Assembly (NCBI GenBank): GCA_963723235.1
Contig: CAVRPV010000006.1
Coordinates: forward strand, 1-64,000
From: CAIRTM01 sp963723235
Lineage (GTDB): Bacteria; Desulfobacterota; WTBG01; CAIYCZ01; CAIRTM01
Length of the DNA: 64,000 nucleotides
Reading direction: 5' to 3'
Each line of letters starts with the position of its first letter. Positions within the stretch are counted from its first letter, which is position 1. Position numbers and translations under genes: made by a program. The notes below the pieces were generated by a model, which had not been told where the DNA came from, did no database searches, and was given only the letters and a program-made list of their open reading frames with translations. Below are positions 8,800 to 17,515 of the stretch, piece after piece.

Positions 8800-9645
8800 T
8801 CATCCATGCGGCAGACTGCCCTTCACATCAGGGATGCCCGCCAGAAAGATCGCATCGAATTGGTGGTGATGGTAACCCTGGAACACGAATTCGTTCCAGT
8901 GGTGAACGCCCAGGCCGTATTTCAGTAAGTCGTGCAGCCGATGGTCCTCATCCACGTCTTTCAGCTGAAGCATGGCCCGGTTCAAGTAGGCCGTCCAGTC
9001 GGCCTTGTTCACCTGGGTCAGGACGTAAGGTGTGGTGATGGTCACGTGGTACTCGACCAGATCGGCCAGAGGCGGGCAGAGCCGCACATACCACAGTTCG
9101 CCGGGCTTGCCCCGGTAACCGCTGGTGCAAAGGGCGTCGAAATCCCTGCCCGTCACCAATTCCCGTAGCCGGACCCGCCCCCCTTGGGTGCCGCCGTGCT
9201 CGTAGATGCCCATGCGGGACTCTTGGAAAAGCCGGATGGCTTCGACCAGACCAGGGTTCAGTCCCAATCGGTCGCTGACATCCAGGAGGCACGTCCCGAT
9301 GGTTTCCAGGCCGTCGCCGAACCGGAAATCGAAGAACGCCCACGTCGTGAAGTAGCTGCGCGTCAACGGGCTCATGGGCGGGCCGCTGGGCATGTACTCG
9401 TCCTCGGCGGCAGCAACCACGTCATAGTAGGGCTCCAGTTCCGGAAGCACCGAGACGCATTCCGCAGAACACGGACGTGATGTTCTGGACCGAGATGTAG
9501 ACCGCATGGAGCGGGTCGTGGCCGTCTTTGACGAGCGTTTCCACGTCACGCACGTCCTTCGGAATGGGACGGTTTTGGCACTCTGCCGGAACTGGCCGCT
9601 CCACTTGGTAAAACGGCGACCGAGCTTTTTGCTGATTGGTCCCAT
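8800..9645 (-). CDS. Hypothetical protein, two compensating frameshifts
   Basis: About 281 residues. The first 15 codons and the part after residue about 62 are in one frame, while the segment between (RPIPKDVRDVETLVKDGHDP and AVYISVQNITSVF) reads sensibly only in a second frame. Shifts are near 9,590 and 9,465. The main part is rich in aromatic residues (TTWAFFDFRFGDGLETIG, YHVTITTPYVLTQVNKADW, FVFQGYHHHQFDAIFLAGIPD). I do not recognise the family. It is flanked on both sides by the two paralogous genes, and the three may form one unit. Confidence 0.55.
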   Translation of the reverse strand: MGPISKKLGRRFTKWSGQFRQSAKTVPFRRTCVTWKRSSKTATTRSMRSTSRSRTSRPCSAECVSVLPELEPYYDVVAAAEDEYMPSGPPMSPLTRSYFTTWAFFDFRFGDGLETIGTCLLDVSDRLGLNPGLVEAIRLFQESRMGIYEHGGTQGGRVRLRELVTGRDFDALCTSGYRGKPGELWYVRLCPPLADLVEYHVTITTPYVLTQVNKADWTAYLNRAMLQLKDVDEDHRLHDLLKYGLGVHHWNEFVFQGYHHHQFDAIFLAGIPDVKGSLPHG

Positions 9646-9666
9646 GTGGTCCTCCGTGCGGGGTGA

Positions 9667-10098
9667 TTACCGATTTTCCGACATGGATTCGGAAACGACA
9701 TTGAGTGCGACCCTTCCTTCGGACACGTGCAGGTCGTAATCCAACACGTACCTGCGGAGATTCGGAAACAGCTTCTTGCGTCGGTCGTCAACGATTTCCA
9801 TCGCCTGGATGATCGTTCCGACCTTTTCGGCATCTCCGTCCGGGGGCACCAAGGTATCGATGATGTCCTTTTCCATCGCCGCCTGTCGATCCGCTGGAAA
9901 CATCGACTTGTTCCAGGCGGCGATAGTGAGTTGAACAATGAAATCAACCGTCTTGGGATTAGAAACGTCGCCGTCAAGCAAGGGGTCTGCCAAGTCCAGG
10001 ATGACTTCTGACATCTTGGGCTCGCCACCAAATACGACAACACGGCCTCGGCCTGCGGGAACCGTTCGTCTCTTGCTCTTGTTCTTCTTTTTCGACAT
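9667..10098 (-). CDS. Hypothetical protein, paralogue of the product of 8,344-8,778
   Basis: A 143-residue protein with a very basic start (MSKKKNKSKRRTVPAGRGR) and then the same core as its paralogue: MSEVILDLADPLL, LTIAAWNKSMFPADRQ, EKDIIDTLVPPDGDAEKVG, DRRKKLFPNL and DYDLHVSEGRVALNV. Function unknown. The basic leader is absent from the other copy. Reading on the minus strand the order is this gene, the 8,800-9,645 gene, then the paralogue. Confidence 0.65.
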   Translation of the reverse strand: MSKKKNKSKRRTVPAGRGRVVVFGGEPKMSEVILDLADPLLDGDVSNPKTVDFIVQLTIAAWNKSMFPADRQAAMEKDIIDTLVPPDGDAEKVGTIIQAMEIVDDRRKKLFPNLRRYVLDYDLHVSEGRVALNVVSESMSENR

Positions 10099-10139
10099 GT
10101 GCTACGTTCCTTGCCCAGCGGGCCGGTCTTTGTGCCATT

Positions 10140-11764
10140 TTACTCTTCGGCCCCGCTCCCCTGCTTTCCCTTCCACCACGGGCAGAATGGGCAGTCGCCG
10201 CCGACCGGGAAGTCCTCTCCTTCTTCGTGCGGGCAGCCCATATTCCCGTCACTCATGCCCACCCGTCTGACACCGTGCTTCTTGAAAAACCTGTCGATTT
10301 GCTCCTGAACTTTCGGATTGGTCGTGACATCGCTCGCCATCCACCGCTTGAGAATCGGCTCTGCTCCCTCTTCGTTGATGACCCCAGCCACAATCTTCGT
10401 GGTCGTCTTGTCGTCAGGGCCGTAGTAGGCAATCGTGCCGATGGGGAACTGGGGCGACTCCACTTCATCGTCGTCTTCCTCTTTGTCTAGTGACTCCCAA
10501 AGCCAGTAGGTGTAGTCTTCAACATGCTGGACGTTGGGATCGTCCTCCCCGACCTGGAGGCCCGCCAAAGGCACTTGAAGCACTTTCTTTCCTCGCCGGG
10601 CCTCACACACGATACCTTCCTTCCGATCCAGCGGCGGATTGGCAAATCCAAGAACCGTAACCTTGCCGCTCTGGCTGGGGCCACTGTCTGATGCAGGCCA
10701 ATAGTCGGCCTTGAAGGGAAAGAAAGGTGGGCTTTCAGGTAGTCAAGGAACTGTCGCTGAGTCTGTTCGTCGGCCTTGGGCAGCGCATCATCCGTCGTCA
10801 GCCCGAATACCATCCTGATGCGGTCGTCGGGTTCGTCCGCTGAAAGTGGGCGTGTGACAATGTTCGTCGGCTGTTCCATGGCAACGGGCGTTTCGACACT
10901 GGCCAACTCCAACTGATCTTCATCCGCCCAGTATTTGTACGGCTTCATCTCGTCCCGCTGGCAGCGTTTGAAGAAGACGGGATGGGCCTGATCGAGCGTT
11001 GGCTTTGTCCAGCGGATGCCGTAGGCGATGGGCGTCAACCACGCAATCCGTTTGACCTTCCCGACCCAGCCACCTAAAGGGATATCTGGGTATTCGTCGT
11101 GGACGACCCCCGCCTTCACACGCACCAAGTCGCCTTTGGCAAAGACCGCTTTGGAGACGTGTTTTCCTTCACGTTTCCCAAGCCAGGGACGGAGGTGGCG
11201 AAGCTCGTCGTTCACCGCATCCAGGTCGAACTTGTCGGGATCAAAATCATCGCCGACCCACGCCAAAGCCTCGTCGTGTTCCTCGTCTTCGGGGTCGTAG
11301 ATCTTCTCCAGGAGTTCGGCATAGCCCCAGGGACCGCCGCAATCTTCGGGTGGGCAGGGATGCTCACCCTTTACGCATCGAGGGTAACGCACGCCCGGTT
11401 CGGCGGGCAGCGTCTTTTCAACATCAATGACGTGCTCCCAGTTGTCCCCGAAATCGTAATCGTAGCGGAAGCGGGTATGGCCTTCGTCCACCACGTCGCT
11501 AAGCCGGACAAAGCGGGAATCGTAATCGGCTTCGCCGCCCCGCTTGGGATTGCCGAACTCCTCGCCTTCAATCACGAAGGCGTACATGTGCATGTCCTCC
11601 CAGCCCATCGTGGCCTGGATGATTTCGTGAAGTTCGTGCAGGGAACAATCGTCGATTTGCACCCGCCGCCAAATCAGCGGTTCGGTGTGCCGAAGGCTGA
11701 TCTTGATTTGGTAAATCGGCAGCGTCGGATCGAGCATCTTCTGTTTTGCGGGTTTCCTTGGCAT
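10140..11764 (-). CDS. Plasmid pRiA4b ORF-3 family protein with long C-terminal extension, one frameshift
   Basis: About 540 residues after repair of a missing T in the TTTCCCTTCAAGG run near 10,717. Residues about 15-190 are the pRiA4b ORF-3 domain: YQIKISLRHTEPLIWRRVQI, the ELHEIIQATMGWEDMHMYAF segment, and RFRYDYDFGDNWEHVIDVEK. The middle part (FAKGDLVRVKAGVVHDEYPD) resembles an SH3-like barrel. The C-terminus holds CPHEEGEDFPVGGDCPFCPWW, a likely zinc site. The start is the ATG at 11,764 (MPRKPAKQK); the reading frame is open further upstream but antisense to the next gene. The biochemical role of the family is unknown. Confidence 0.75.
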
Positions 11765-11784
11765 TGTTCGTCCTCCCTGTTCGC

Positions 11785-12558
11785 TTACATGACTCCCAAA
11801 ATCCAGCCTTCCAGTTCGGCGATCTCTTGTTCTTCCTCGGACATGGGCGGATCGAAGAACGGCTCGGTCAGCGTCATTCCACAATCCATTTCCTTCAGCC
11901 AGCGGGCCACGGCGTAGGCGTCGTGCTGGTCCACCGTGCGGCCTTCCGCAGGATACCGTCTCCGCAGCATCGATGGGAAGACCTCGGCGATCACCGATTT
12001 TCCTTGCCGCACCTTCCATCCGTCGAAAGGCCAGAAGTGGACCTTCTTCCCGACCGCCTGCCGAATCCGGTGCAGCCAGGGAATTCCGGCGTGGGTGGAC
12101 TTCGCCACCTGTCCTTGAACGTCGAACTGGAAATTGCTCTTGGCCGAGGATGTCCACCGTTCGGTGACTCGGAATTCGTCACTGGTGCCGGTGCGGGCGT
12201 TGCCCCGTCGTAGCCCTTCGACCGTGGCGTCGTCCCGGTCGGTCGGCCAGTGTTCAACGAAGTCGGCCAGGAAGTCATCCCAGTTGGTCAGCCCGTAGCG
12301 TTGGAAGTAGGACAGTGGCAAGGAAAACGAGAAATCGAGTCCGGCGATGAACAGCTTGTCCGAATTGGCCTGCTCGATCAGCCATTCAGCCACTTCCTTG
12401 CGGCACCAGTTGCGATTTCGCCCCGCCGGTGTCGAGGGCGGATTCAGGCGTTTCGGCAGTCGGTCGTGGGTGGCGACGTAGACCTGCAAGCCCGGCGTGC
12501 GGGTCAGCGGCGTCCCGCTGCCCGAATAGTCGATGCCGATGAATTTCTGAAAGCTCAT
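11785..12558 (-). CDS. DUF429-like protein, RNase H fold
   Basis: A 257-residue protein. The opening FIGIDYSGSGTPL gives the first acidic residue of an RNase H-like core, later LFIAGLDFSFSLP gives a second, and IAEVFPSMLRR with DQHDAYAVARWLKE a third, ending in AELEGWILGVM. This order matches DUF429 proteins, which are predicted nucleases of unknown substrate. The ATG at 12,558 is used. The stop is 21 bases from the pRiA4b-type gene on the same strand, so the two are probably co-transcribed. Confidence 0.72.
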   Translation of the reverse strand: MSFQKFIGIDYSGSGTPLTRTPGLQVYVATHDRLPKRLNPPSTPAGRNRNWCRKEVAEWLIEQANSDKLFIAGLDFSFSLPLSYFQRYGLTNWDDFLADFVEHWPTDRDDATVEGLRRGNARTGTSDEFRVTERWTSSAKSNFQFDVQGQVAKSTHAGIPWLHRIRQAVGKKVHFWPFDGWKVRQGKSVIAEVFPSMLRRRYPAEGRTVDQHDAYAVARWLKEMDCGMTLTEPFFDPPMSEEEQEIAELEGWILGVM

Positions 12559-12580
12559 GACGCCCAGCCCTATTGGCGTC

Positions 12581-12975
12581 TTACTCCAGCAACTCGTAAA
12601 AAACGACCCCGCCGCCCTTGTCCGTCTTGTCCTTCAGTTTGCCGCCAAGGGCCTTCATGTGGGGCGTTTTCCCGTGGGCGTCGAATGCGTCCTTGTTGGC
12701 CCACTGTTCGTAAAACATGAACTGGGTCGGGTCGGTCTTCGACTGGTGCAGGTTGTAGCACAGACAGCCAGGTTCCTTCCGAGTCGGCCCGACCAGCGAC
12801 ATGAGGGCTTCCTTCACCGCCTCCACCTGGTCCGGCTTGGCCTTCACCATGGCCGTCAGGATCACTGCGTCCTTCGGCACATCGGCCGCCTTGCTACTGT
12901 CGTCTCGCCACGCAAGACGGACAATCCCGCCAAAGCTGTTCCACTCGCCAACAACGTGCGTCGGTTGATCTGCAT
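12581..12975 (-). CDS. Antibiotic biosynthesis monooxygenase (ABM) domain protein with Tat-like signal, one frameshift
   Basis: About 131 residues after repair of a shift near 12,890. The N-terminus from the ATG at 12,975 has a twin-arginine-like signal (NRRTLLASGTALAGL). The rest is a single ABM ferredoxin-like domain: VILTAMVKAKPDQVEAVKEAL, then CLCYNLHQSKTDP, FMFYEQWANKDAFDAH and VVFYELLE. ABM proteins include quinol-type monooxygenases and heme-degrading enzymes. A decayed copy of its last codons lies at 16,620-16,667. Confidence 0.8.
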
Positions 12976-13243
12976 TCTCGTTCGCTCCCAAAGCTGTAAA
13001 GTCGTTTGATTTTCGGACGGGCTGAGCATACTCCGGGGCAAGACGAACCGCAAGCAGAAGGTCATGTGGCTGGGGACCGACGCTGCTCAGGGGCTTCGAC
13101 AGCTTGGCGAGGCGGCCAAGGATTGGACCTGTCGCTGAGACGGCCAGCGCCAGGAGGCACGACTGCGGTGCGGGAGCATTGCCGCTAAACCGGATTGGTC
13201 GTGGCAGACCGAAGGCACGCCCCGATCCCGATGACAAGAAATG

Positions 13244-13267
13244 AAAAACCCCGCCGGTGAAGCGGGG
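13244..13267 (-). terminator. Intrinsic terminator (minus strand)
   Basis: Perfect stem of CCCCGC (13,249-13,254) and GCGGGG (13,262-13,267) with an 7-base loop, followed on the minus strand by five U residues (13,248-13,244). It ends the structured stretch described at 13,268-13,345. Confidence 0.7.
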
Positions 13268-13345
13268 CCTCGCAGTGTTTAGCGGTCGTGAACAGACTAA
13301 ACACGCCACGGGAGGAACGACCAACAGCCGTTCCTCATGGCTGAC
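13268..13345 (-). ncRNA. Candidate structured RNA with two perfect hairpins before a terminator
   Basis: On the minus strand, hairpin arms 13,336-13,329 / 13,319-13,312 (GAGGAACG with CGTTCCTC) and 13,304-13,297 / 13,282-13,275 (GTGTTTAG with CTAAACAC) are each 8 bp and perfect, and a terminator follows directly. A TTGACA box lies at 13,410-13,405 and an AGGAGG at about 13,378-13,373 ahead of a nine-codon frame (MQDPPGGQP). It could be a small RNA, a leader-peptide unit, or a very small gene: an overlapping GTG-started frame encodes a CLVC-containing peptide. No known RNA family was recognised. Confidence 0.4.
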
Positions 13346-13420
13346 CACCAGGGGGATCTTGCATTGACTTGCCCTCCTGTCACAAAAGTGGTGTCGTGAA
13401 TCGTTGTCAATCGGGAGCGA

Positions 13421-13636
13421 TCAAGGCGGTGTGACTTCGACCCGTTCCGTCTTGATCTTCTGAAAAATTAGATGCACTTCACGTGCCAAAAGTTCCGTCG
13501 CCCCGAACACAGCCGCAACGCCGTCCGCAAGTTCCCATTGCTCTTGTGTTTGTGGTTTTCCCAACCGACGCCCGTCGCATTTTGTCAGGTTTTGGGAAGG
13601 CCACAGTCTGAGCAACTCTGCCGCATTCGCAGGCAC
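13421..13636 (-). CDS. Possible small hypothetical protein (71 residues)
   Basis: An open frame with a GTG start and no ribosome-binding site. The sequence (ELLRLWPSQNLTKCDGRRLG, then WELADGVAAVFGATELLAREV) looks protein-like but matches nothing I know. Other frames here are also open because of high GC. It fills part of the 736-base stretch between the ABM gene and the methyltransferase; the remainder (12,976-13,243) shows no gene. Confidence 0.3.
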   Translation of the reverse strand: MPANAAELLRLWPSQNLTKCDGRRLGKPQTQEQWELADGVAAVFGATELLAREVHLIFQKIKTERVEVTPP

Positions 13637-13711
13637 ACATCGCTACAATGGTCAGCGTGTGCCGCCAACGTCCCCGCCGCCGCAGACGGGCTTGTGGACA
13701 AACGACCGTAA

Positions 13712-14524
13712 ATGGCCGAGATGCCGTCAACCATGAGCCAATGGAATCCCAACGACTACCACCAGCATTCTTCGCAGCAGCAGAAGTGGGCCAGAGACAT
13801 CCTGGACAGGCTCGCTCTGACGGGCCAAGAACAGATCCTCGACATCGGCTGCGGCGACGGAAAGATCACGGCGGAAGTGGCTCGACATGTCCCGAACGGA
13901 TTGGTCGTCGGACTTGACTCGTCCGTGGAGATGATCGAATTCGCCCGCCAGGGTTTTCCGGCCGACACCCTGCCACAACTTCGATTTGAGCAGGGTGATG
14001 CTCGGCAGTTGGAGTTCGTTGAACAGTTCGACTGGGTGATTTCGTTTGCTTGCTTGCACTGGATCTTGGACCACCGCCCCGTACTGGCAGGCATCCACCG
14101 AGCCTTGCGACCGGGCGGCCGACTCCTGCTGCAATTCGGCGGCCAAGGAAACGCCGCCGAGATGGTTCAGGTCATGTCCGAGGTAGTCGCCCGTCCGAAA
14201 TGGGCTGGCTACTTCGTTGGTTTTGCCTTCCCCTGGCGTTTCTACGGCCCGGAGGACTACCGACCGCTGCTGCAAGAAGCTGGACTCACGGCAACACGCC
14301 TGGAATTGGTCCCGAAGGACATGACGCATGAGGGGCCGCAGGGGTTGGAAGGCTGGCTGCGGACGACCTGGATGCCGTACTGGCACCGTGTACCGGCCGA
14401 GTTGCAGCAGCAGTTCCTCGACGACATCGTAGCCAGCTACCTGACGGTTTGTCCAACGGACGCCGAGGACCGACTCATCCATCTGAAGATGGTCCGCCTG
14501 GAGGTCGAAGCGACGAAATGCTAA
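13712..14524 (+). CDS. SAM-dependent methyltransferase, trans-aconitate methyltransferase-like
   Basis: A 270-residue protein. Motif I is ILDIGCGDGKITAEVARHVP, motif II VVGLDSSVEMIEFARQ, then FEQGDARQLEF and FDWVISFACLHWILDH, and RALRPGGRLLLQFGG. The middle WFYGPEDYRPLLQEAGL-like segment (FPWRFYGPEDYRPLL) resembles the substrate region of Tam-type carboxyl methyltransferases. The start may be the ATG at 13,733 (MSQWNPNDYHQHS), which aligns better with this family; neither has a clear ribosome-binding site. Confidence 0.85.
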   Translation: MAEMPSTMSQWNPNDYHQHSSQQQKWARDILDRLALTGQEQILDIGCGDGKITAEVARHVPNGLVVGLDSSVEMIEFARQGFPADTLPQLRFEQGDARQLEFVEQFDWVISFACLHWILDHRPVLAGIHRALRPGGRLLLQFGGQGNAAEMVQVMSEVVARPKWAGYFVGFAFPWRFYGPEDYRPLLQEAGLTATRLELVPKDMTHEGPQGLEGWLRTTWMPYWHRVPAELQQQFLDDIVASYLTVCPTDAEDRLIHLKMVRLEVEATKC

Positions 14525-14535
14525 CGCCGATCTGC

Positions 14536-15075
14536 TCAGCCCAGCAGCAACGCCGTTTTCAGAATCAGCACGCAGCTTGGCCCATGCGTGATGTGGCTGT
14601 CGATGACCTTTTGGACGGCTTCGGTCAGCGGCATCTTCAGGCAGCGGATCTGCTCGGTTCCTTCCGGTGCGTGGTCGCCGAAAGTCAGCTTGCGGGCCAA
14701 GTAAAGCCGGGTCGGTGACACGACGTTGGCGGTGAACGGATCGACGATGCCCAGGTCCGTCCAGTCGTCTGCCTCGATCCCCAGTTCTTCCTGCAATTCC
14801 CGTTTGGCCGTCAGCAGTGGTTCTTCGTCCGGTTCGATGCCGCCGCTGACGGCTTCGACGGTCGTGCGACCGACGCCGTAGTGGAATTCCTCGGTCAAGT
14901 AGACGTGCTGCTCATCGTCCATGGCCAACACGCAGACGCCTGGCTTGATGGTCACAACCGTATGTGTCCCAGGCTGGCCATCGGGCCGGATCACGTCGTC
15001 CTTGCGAACAACGGTCCAGGGATCTCGGTAGACCTCGTGCGACTGGACGATTTGCCACGGGCCGTGTTGTTGCAT
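14536..15075 (-). CDS. Nudix hydrolase (ADP-ribose pyrophosphatase-like)
   Basis: A 179-residue protein from the ATG at 15,075 (MQQHGPWQIV). The Nudix box is complete: GGIEPDEEPLLTAKRELQEE followed by LGI, giving the metal-binding REL-x-EE core. The preceding VYLTEEFHYGVGRTTVEAVSG resembles ADP-ribose pyrophosphatases, which clear ADP-ribose and related sugar nucleotides. Convergent with the methyltransferase, 11 bases apart. Confidence 0.9.
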   Translation of the reverse strand: MQQHGPWQIVQSHEVYRDPWTVVRKDDVIRPDGQPGTHTVVTIKPGVCVLAMDDEQHVYLTEEFHYGVGRTTVEAVSGGIEPDEEPLLTAKRELQEELGIEADDWTDLGIVDPFTANVVSPTRLYLARKLTFGDHAPEGTEQIRCLKMPLTEAVQKVIDSHITHGPSCVLILKTALLLG

Positions 15076-15098
15076 CCCAAGTCTCCAGGGGCAAAGTG

Positions 15099-15702
15099 TC
15101 ACCGCAGCCCGTACAAGTACAACACCGCAGCCCACCCGCTGGGCAAGGAGTCAGGTGGTTCGCTCAGTTCCTTCCCGTACTTGCAGACCATTTCCAGGAA
15201 GTAGCGGGCATGGAAGAACGCTTCGAGGATGGGCCGGGTCGCCGCCACCCAACGCTGGTTCACCTCCATCGAAAACTGCTCGGCGGTCCCTTCACCGACG
15301 ATCTGCGTGAACCACGGATTCAGCGGCAAGTGCGGAGCCAAGTCTTGGAGGGCCTTGACGATTTCGGCGATGTCTGCCTGAAGGTGGTACACCTTGAAGC
15401 TCTGGTGGTAGAACCGGTACACGGGATCTTCGTAGCCCCAATGGCTGTTGGCCTGCTGCCACATCTGCTCCAGTCGGGGCAGGGCGTCCTTGATGGCGGC
15501 CAGCAGCTTGACTTCTTCTTCCCGTACTCTGTTCTTCGGAACGACGCATCGTGACCTCCTGCGGTGCCTGTTTGGCAACTTTTGTCTGCTGATGCCCAAC
15601 GGCCAGATCGACCCACGCACCACAGTCGCAGTGAAGCCTGCGGTCAAACGTGAACAGTGTCACGTCGTACTCTGCACCGCAGTTTGGACACCTGATGGCC
15701 AT
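15099..15702 (-). CDS. Zinc-ribbon hypothetical protein, one frameshift
   Basis: About 200 residues if a shift near 15,525 is repaired. The N-terminus has CPNCG at residues 5-9 and CDCG near 29, a zinc ribbon (MAIRCPNCGAEYDVTLF). After the shift the helical part reads EEEVKLLAAIKDALPRLEQM, YRFYHQSFKVYHLQADIAEI and ILEAFFHARYFLEMVCKYGK. Alternatively two genes overlap, the second starting at the ATG at 15,552, which has a GGAGG site. Function unknown. It is just upstream of the Nudix gene. Confidence 0.6.
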
Positions 15703-15750
15703 GTTGCAGCCCTGTCGGGCATGTCTGTCGGAAACCGGTCGCTCGTCCCA

Positions 15751-16590
15751 TCACTGGATCGCATACGTCTTCTTCAACGAATCCATGTTCTGCTGCAACT
15801 CGTCGTTGGTCAGCGGACGTTCGTAGATCAGGAAGCGAGCCAGTTCCCCATCGAAAGACTCCCGGCCCGGATGGTTGGTGGCGTCACGTTCCTGGCCGAT
15901 GGCCAGCTTCGACGAATTGGCTGCCGGGTTGACCGGGAAAGGCTTGGTGATCACCGCCTGTGGCTCGTTGATGAAGAGTTCGATCTGGACCTCCCCCGTG
16001 CCTGACCCCATTCGCCCGGCCACGACGTAGTACCGGTCTTCCTCCAGCGGCTTGGCAGCCAGCACCATGGGATTGTTGTTGTCCCAGCGACCGAAGGTGA
16101 TGCCGTTGCGTGACCCGATCCAGACCCGATTGTCATCGGTCACGTTGCCCCAGATCCCCTCGTACATGCCGCTGTTCTTCAGGTTGCCGAAAAAGGAATG
16201 CACGTCCTTCAATTGCACGACTTGCTTGTACACAGCAACAACGGCAAGCCAGGTGTAGCCACTTCCGGTGAGCAGATGGTCGAAGGCGTCTTCGTCGTGA
16301 TTGACCAACTCTTGCCGCTTGAACACCAGCGTGTCGTGACCGCCGATTGCCGCCACCGATTTCTTCAGTGTCGGACGGCCCGATCCGGGTTCCTTGCGTC
16401 CTTGATCCTGCTTGACGAAATCCCTGGCCGCAAACGTGGTGACCTGATTGGTCCACTTGATGACCCGATCACCGTCCTCGACCTCGACGCCTTTGTCGGC
16501 GTCCAGGTCCAGGATCAGCCCCTTGGCCGTAACCTGGGCCTGGGCCGTAGTGGCAACCGAAAGCAGCAGGATGGCAACTGATCGCTTCAT
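15751..16590 (-). CDS. Secreted LamG-like concanavalin-fold protein
   Basis: A 279-residue protein with a signal peptide at residues 1-18 (MKRSVAILLLSVATTAQA). The rest is a single jelly-roll domain: LILDLDADKGVEVEDGD, then FGRWDNNNPMVLAAKPL, and the typical end ESFDGELARFLIYERPLTND followed by a LKKTYAIQ helix. This pattern is abundant in secreted planctomycete proteins, where it usually binds carbohydrate. No catalytic motif is seen. Confidence 0.8.
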   Translation of the reverse strand: MKRSVAILLLSVATTAQAQVTAKGLILDLDADKGVEVEDGDRVIKWTNQVTTFAARDFVKQDQGRKEPGSGRPTLKKSVAAIGGHDTLVFKRQELVNHDEDAFDHLLTGSGYTWLAVVAVYKQVVQLKDVHSFFGNLKNSGMYEGIWGNVTDDNRVWIGSRNGITFGRWDNNNPMVLAAKPLEEDRYYVVAGRMGSGTGEVQIELFINEPQAVITKPFPVNPAANSSKLAIGQERDATNHPGRESFDGELARFLIYERPLTNDELQQNMDSLKKTYAIQ

Positions 16591-16619
16591 GACATTTCCC
16601 TTCTGAATGCGGGCTGGAC

Positions 16620-16667
16620 TACTCCAGCAACTCGTACAAAACGACCCAGCCTTTGTCCGTGCTCCCA
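16620..16667 (-). pseudogene. Remnant of an ABM-domain C-terminus
   Basis: The minus strand reads STDKGWVVLYELLE and a stop, nearly the same as the end of the ABM gene at 12,581 (VVFYELLE), with the nucleotide run CTCCAGCAACTCGTA also shared. Upstream of it the frame loses similarity within a few codons, so only the tail survives. Confidence 0.55.
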
Positions 16668-16681
16668 GGCGTGTTTGTTTG

Positions 16682-16995
16682 GTCTATAGGTCAGGCATCT
16701 TCCATCCGCCCAATTCACGCTGCAAATGGGCGGCAACAGCCGCACACGTCCTCCCGCCACGGACGGGCGACGATCTGGATGCCGATGGGAATGCCATCGG
16801 AGTTCTGTCCGGCCCGCACGACTGCACCGGGCCAGCCTGTCAGGTTGTAAGCGTAGGTGTAAGTGAACCCAGCGAACATCTCGCCCAAAGGATACTCAAC
16901 GGGCAGCTGGCGTAGGCCGTCACTGGGCACAGAATTACGTCGTACCGGTAAGGAAACGGTCCATATTCCTGGCACCCGCAGTCCCCTGCCGAGCT
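16682..16995 (-). pseudogene. C-terminal remnant of an amidase (amidase-signature family)
   Basis: Pieces in different frames reconstruct an amidase tail: YRYDVILCPVTAYA, then a shift near 16,905, PLGEMFAGFTYTYAYNLTGW, PGAVVRAGQNSDGIPIG and IQIVARPWREDV, then a second shift near 16,740 and AAHLQRELGGWKMPDL with a stop. These are the conserved last hundred residues of amidase-signature enzymes. The catalytic Ser-Ser-Lys region is absent, because a plus-strand gene occupies the sequence where it should be. Probably a truncated remnant, possibly worsened by sequence error. Confidence 0.6.
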
Positions 16996-16998
16996 ACA

Positions 16999-17344
16999 TA
17001 CCCGCCAGCCGGTTTTCCACGGCAGAGTCCGTGGCGATTCCATGAAGGGAAAAACCGGGCCGTCTTCACCACCATCGGAGTCCTCGACGGGACGCATCCG
17101 ATCCTGCTGGTAAGCCATGATGCGGAAGGGGACTGGCAATTTCTGTGCGGCACGACGAATCGGACGGAAGATGGGCGACAAGTCTGCCTCAGCAACGTCG
17201 TCGAGGAGCATCCGGCTGTCGTGGAATTGGCGGACCTGCCCACCGGTTGGCAGGCAGTACGTGACGCACCGGGCCAGCCTTGGCAACGGATCGGGACTGA
17301 GCCGGAAGATGACCGGTGCAACTGTTCGCCGACGCATACCTTGA
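16999..17344 (+). CDS. Hypothetical protein, start not identifiable
   Basis: A plus-strand frame reads WRFHEGKNRAVFTTIGVLDG, ILLVSHDAEGDWQFLCGT, then VVEELADLP-like text (EEHPAVVELADLPTGWQAVR) and PGQPWQRIG. The alternation and tryptophans look like a real protein of a family common in planctomycetes whose function is unknown. No in-frame start codon exists before GTG 17,221, so the N-terminus is lost or frameshifted; the exact end is also unsure. Confidence 0.45.
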
Positions 17345-17358
17345 AAGGTGATTTTGTG

Positions 17359-17515
17359 ATGAAGATCCAGACTGTGGCAGCCTTATCTGTTTGTCCTTGT
17401 CGCTTCAGCCTGGGCGGCTGAGCCGAAGGCCAAGTCTGAGGCCGTCCTTTTCAGCGAAACCTTCGAGGACGCCGACCTTGCTGGACGGGACTGGTACGAC
17501 GGCACCGGTTCCGAG
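17359..17515 (+). CDS. Secreted protein, N-terminal fragment cut by the contig join, frameshifted
   Basis: From the ATG at 17,359 a signal peptide begins (MKIQTVAAL), breaks at a one-base shift near 17,390, and resumes as VASAWAAEPKAKSEAVLF, then FSETFEDADLAGRDWYDGT. This is the usual start of secreted planctomycete proteins with a jelly-roll domain. The reading then runs straight into sequence that is antisense to the DUF169 gene, so the remaining protein is missing. Confidence 0.6.

Noticed and set aside
7861..12558. Anti-phage defence island (pRiA4b-type, DUF429, RecD2 and unknown genes together)
   Set aside because: No nuclease-effector plus sensor pairing, no toxin, no reverse transcriptase or NTPase typical of defence systems; the cluster is only a run of hypothetical genes.
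1..17515. Planctomycete block acquired by horizontal transfer into a deltaproteobacterium
   Set aside because: The join cuts genes on both sides, no integrase, tRNA or repeat marks it, and the block includes ordinary housekeeping genes.
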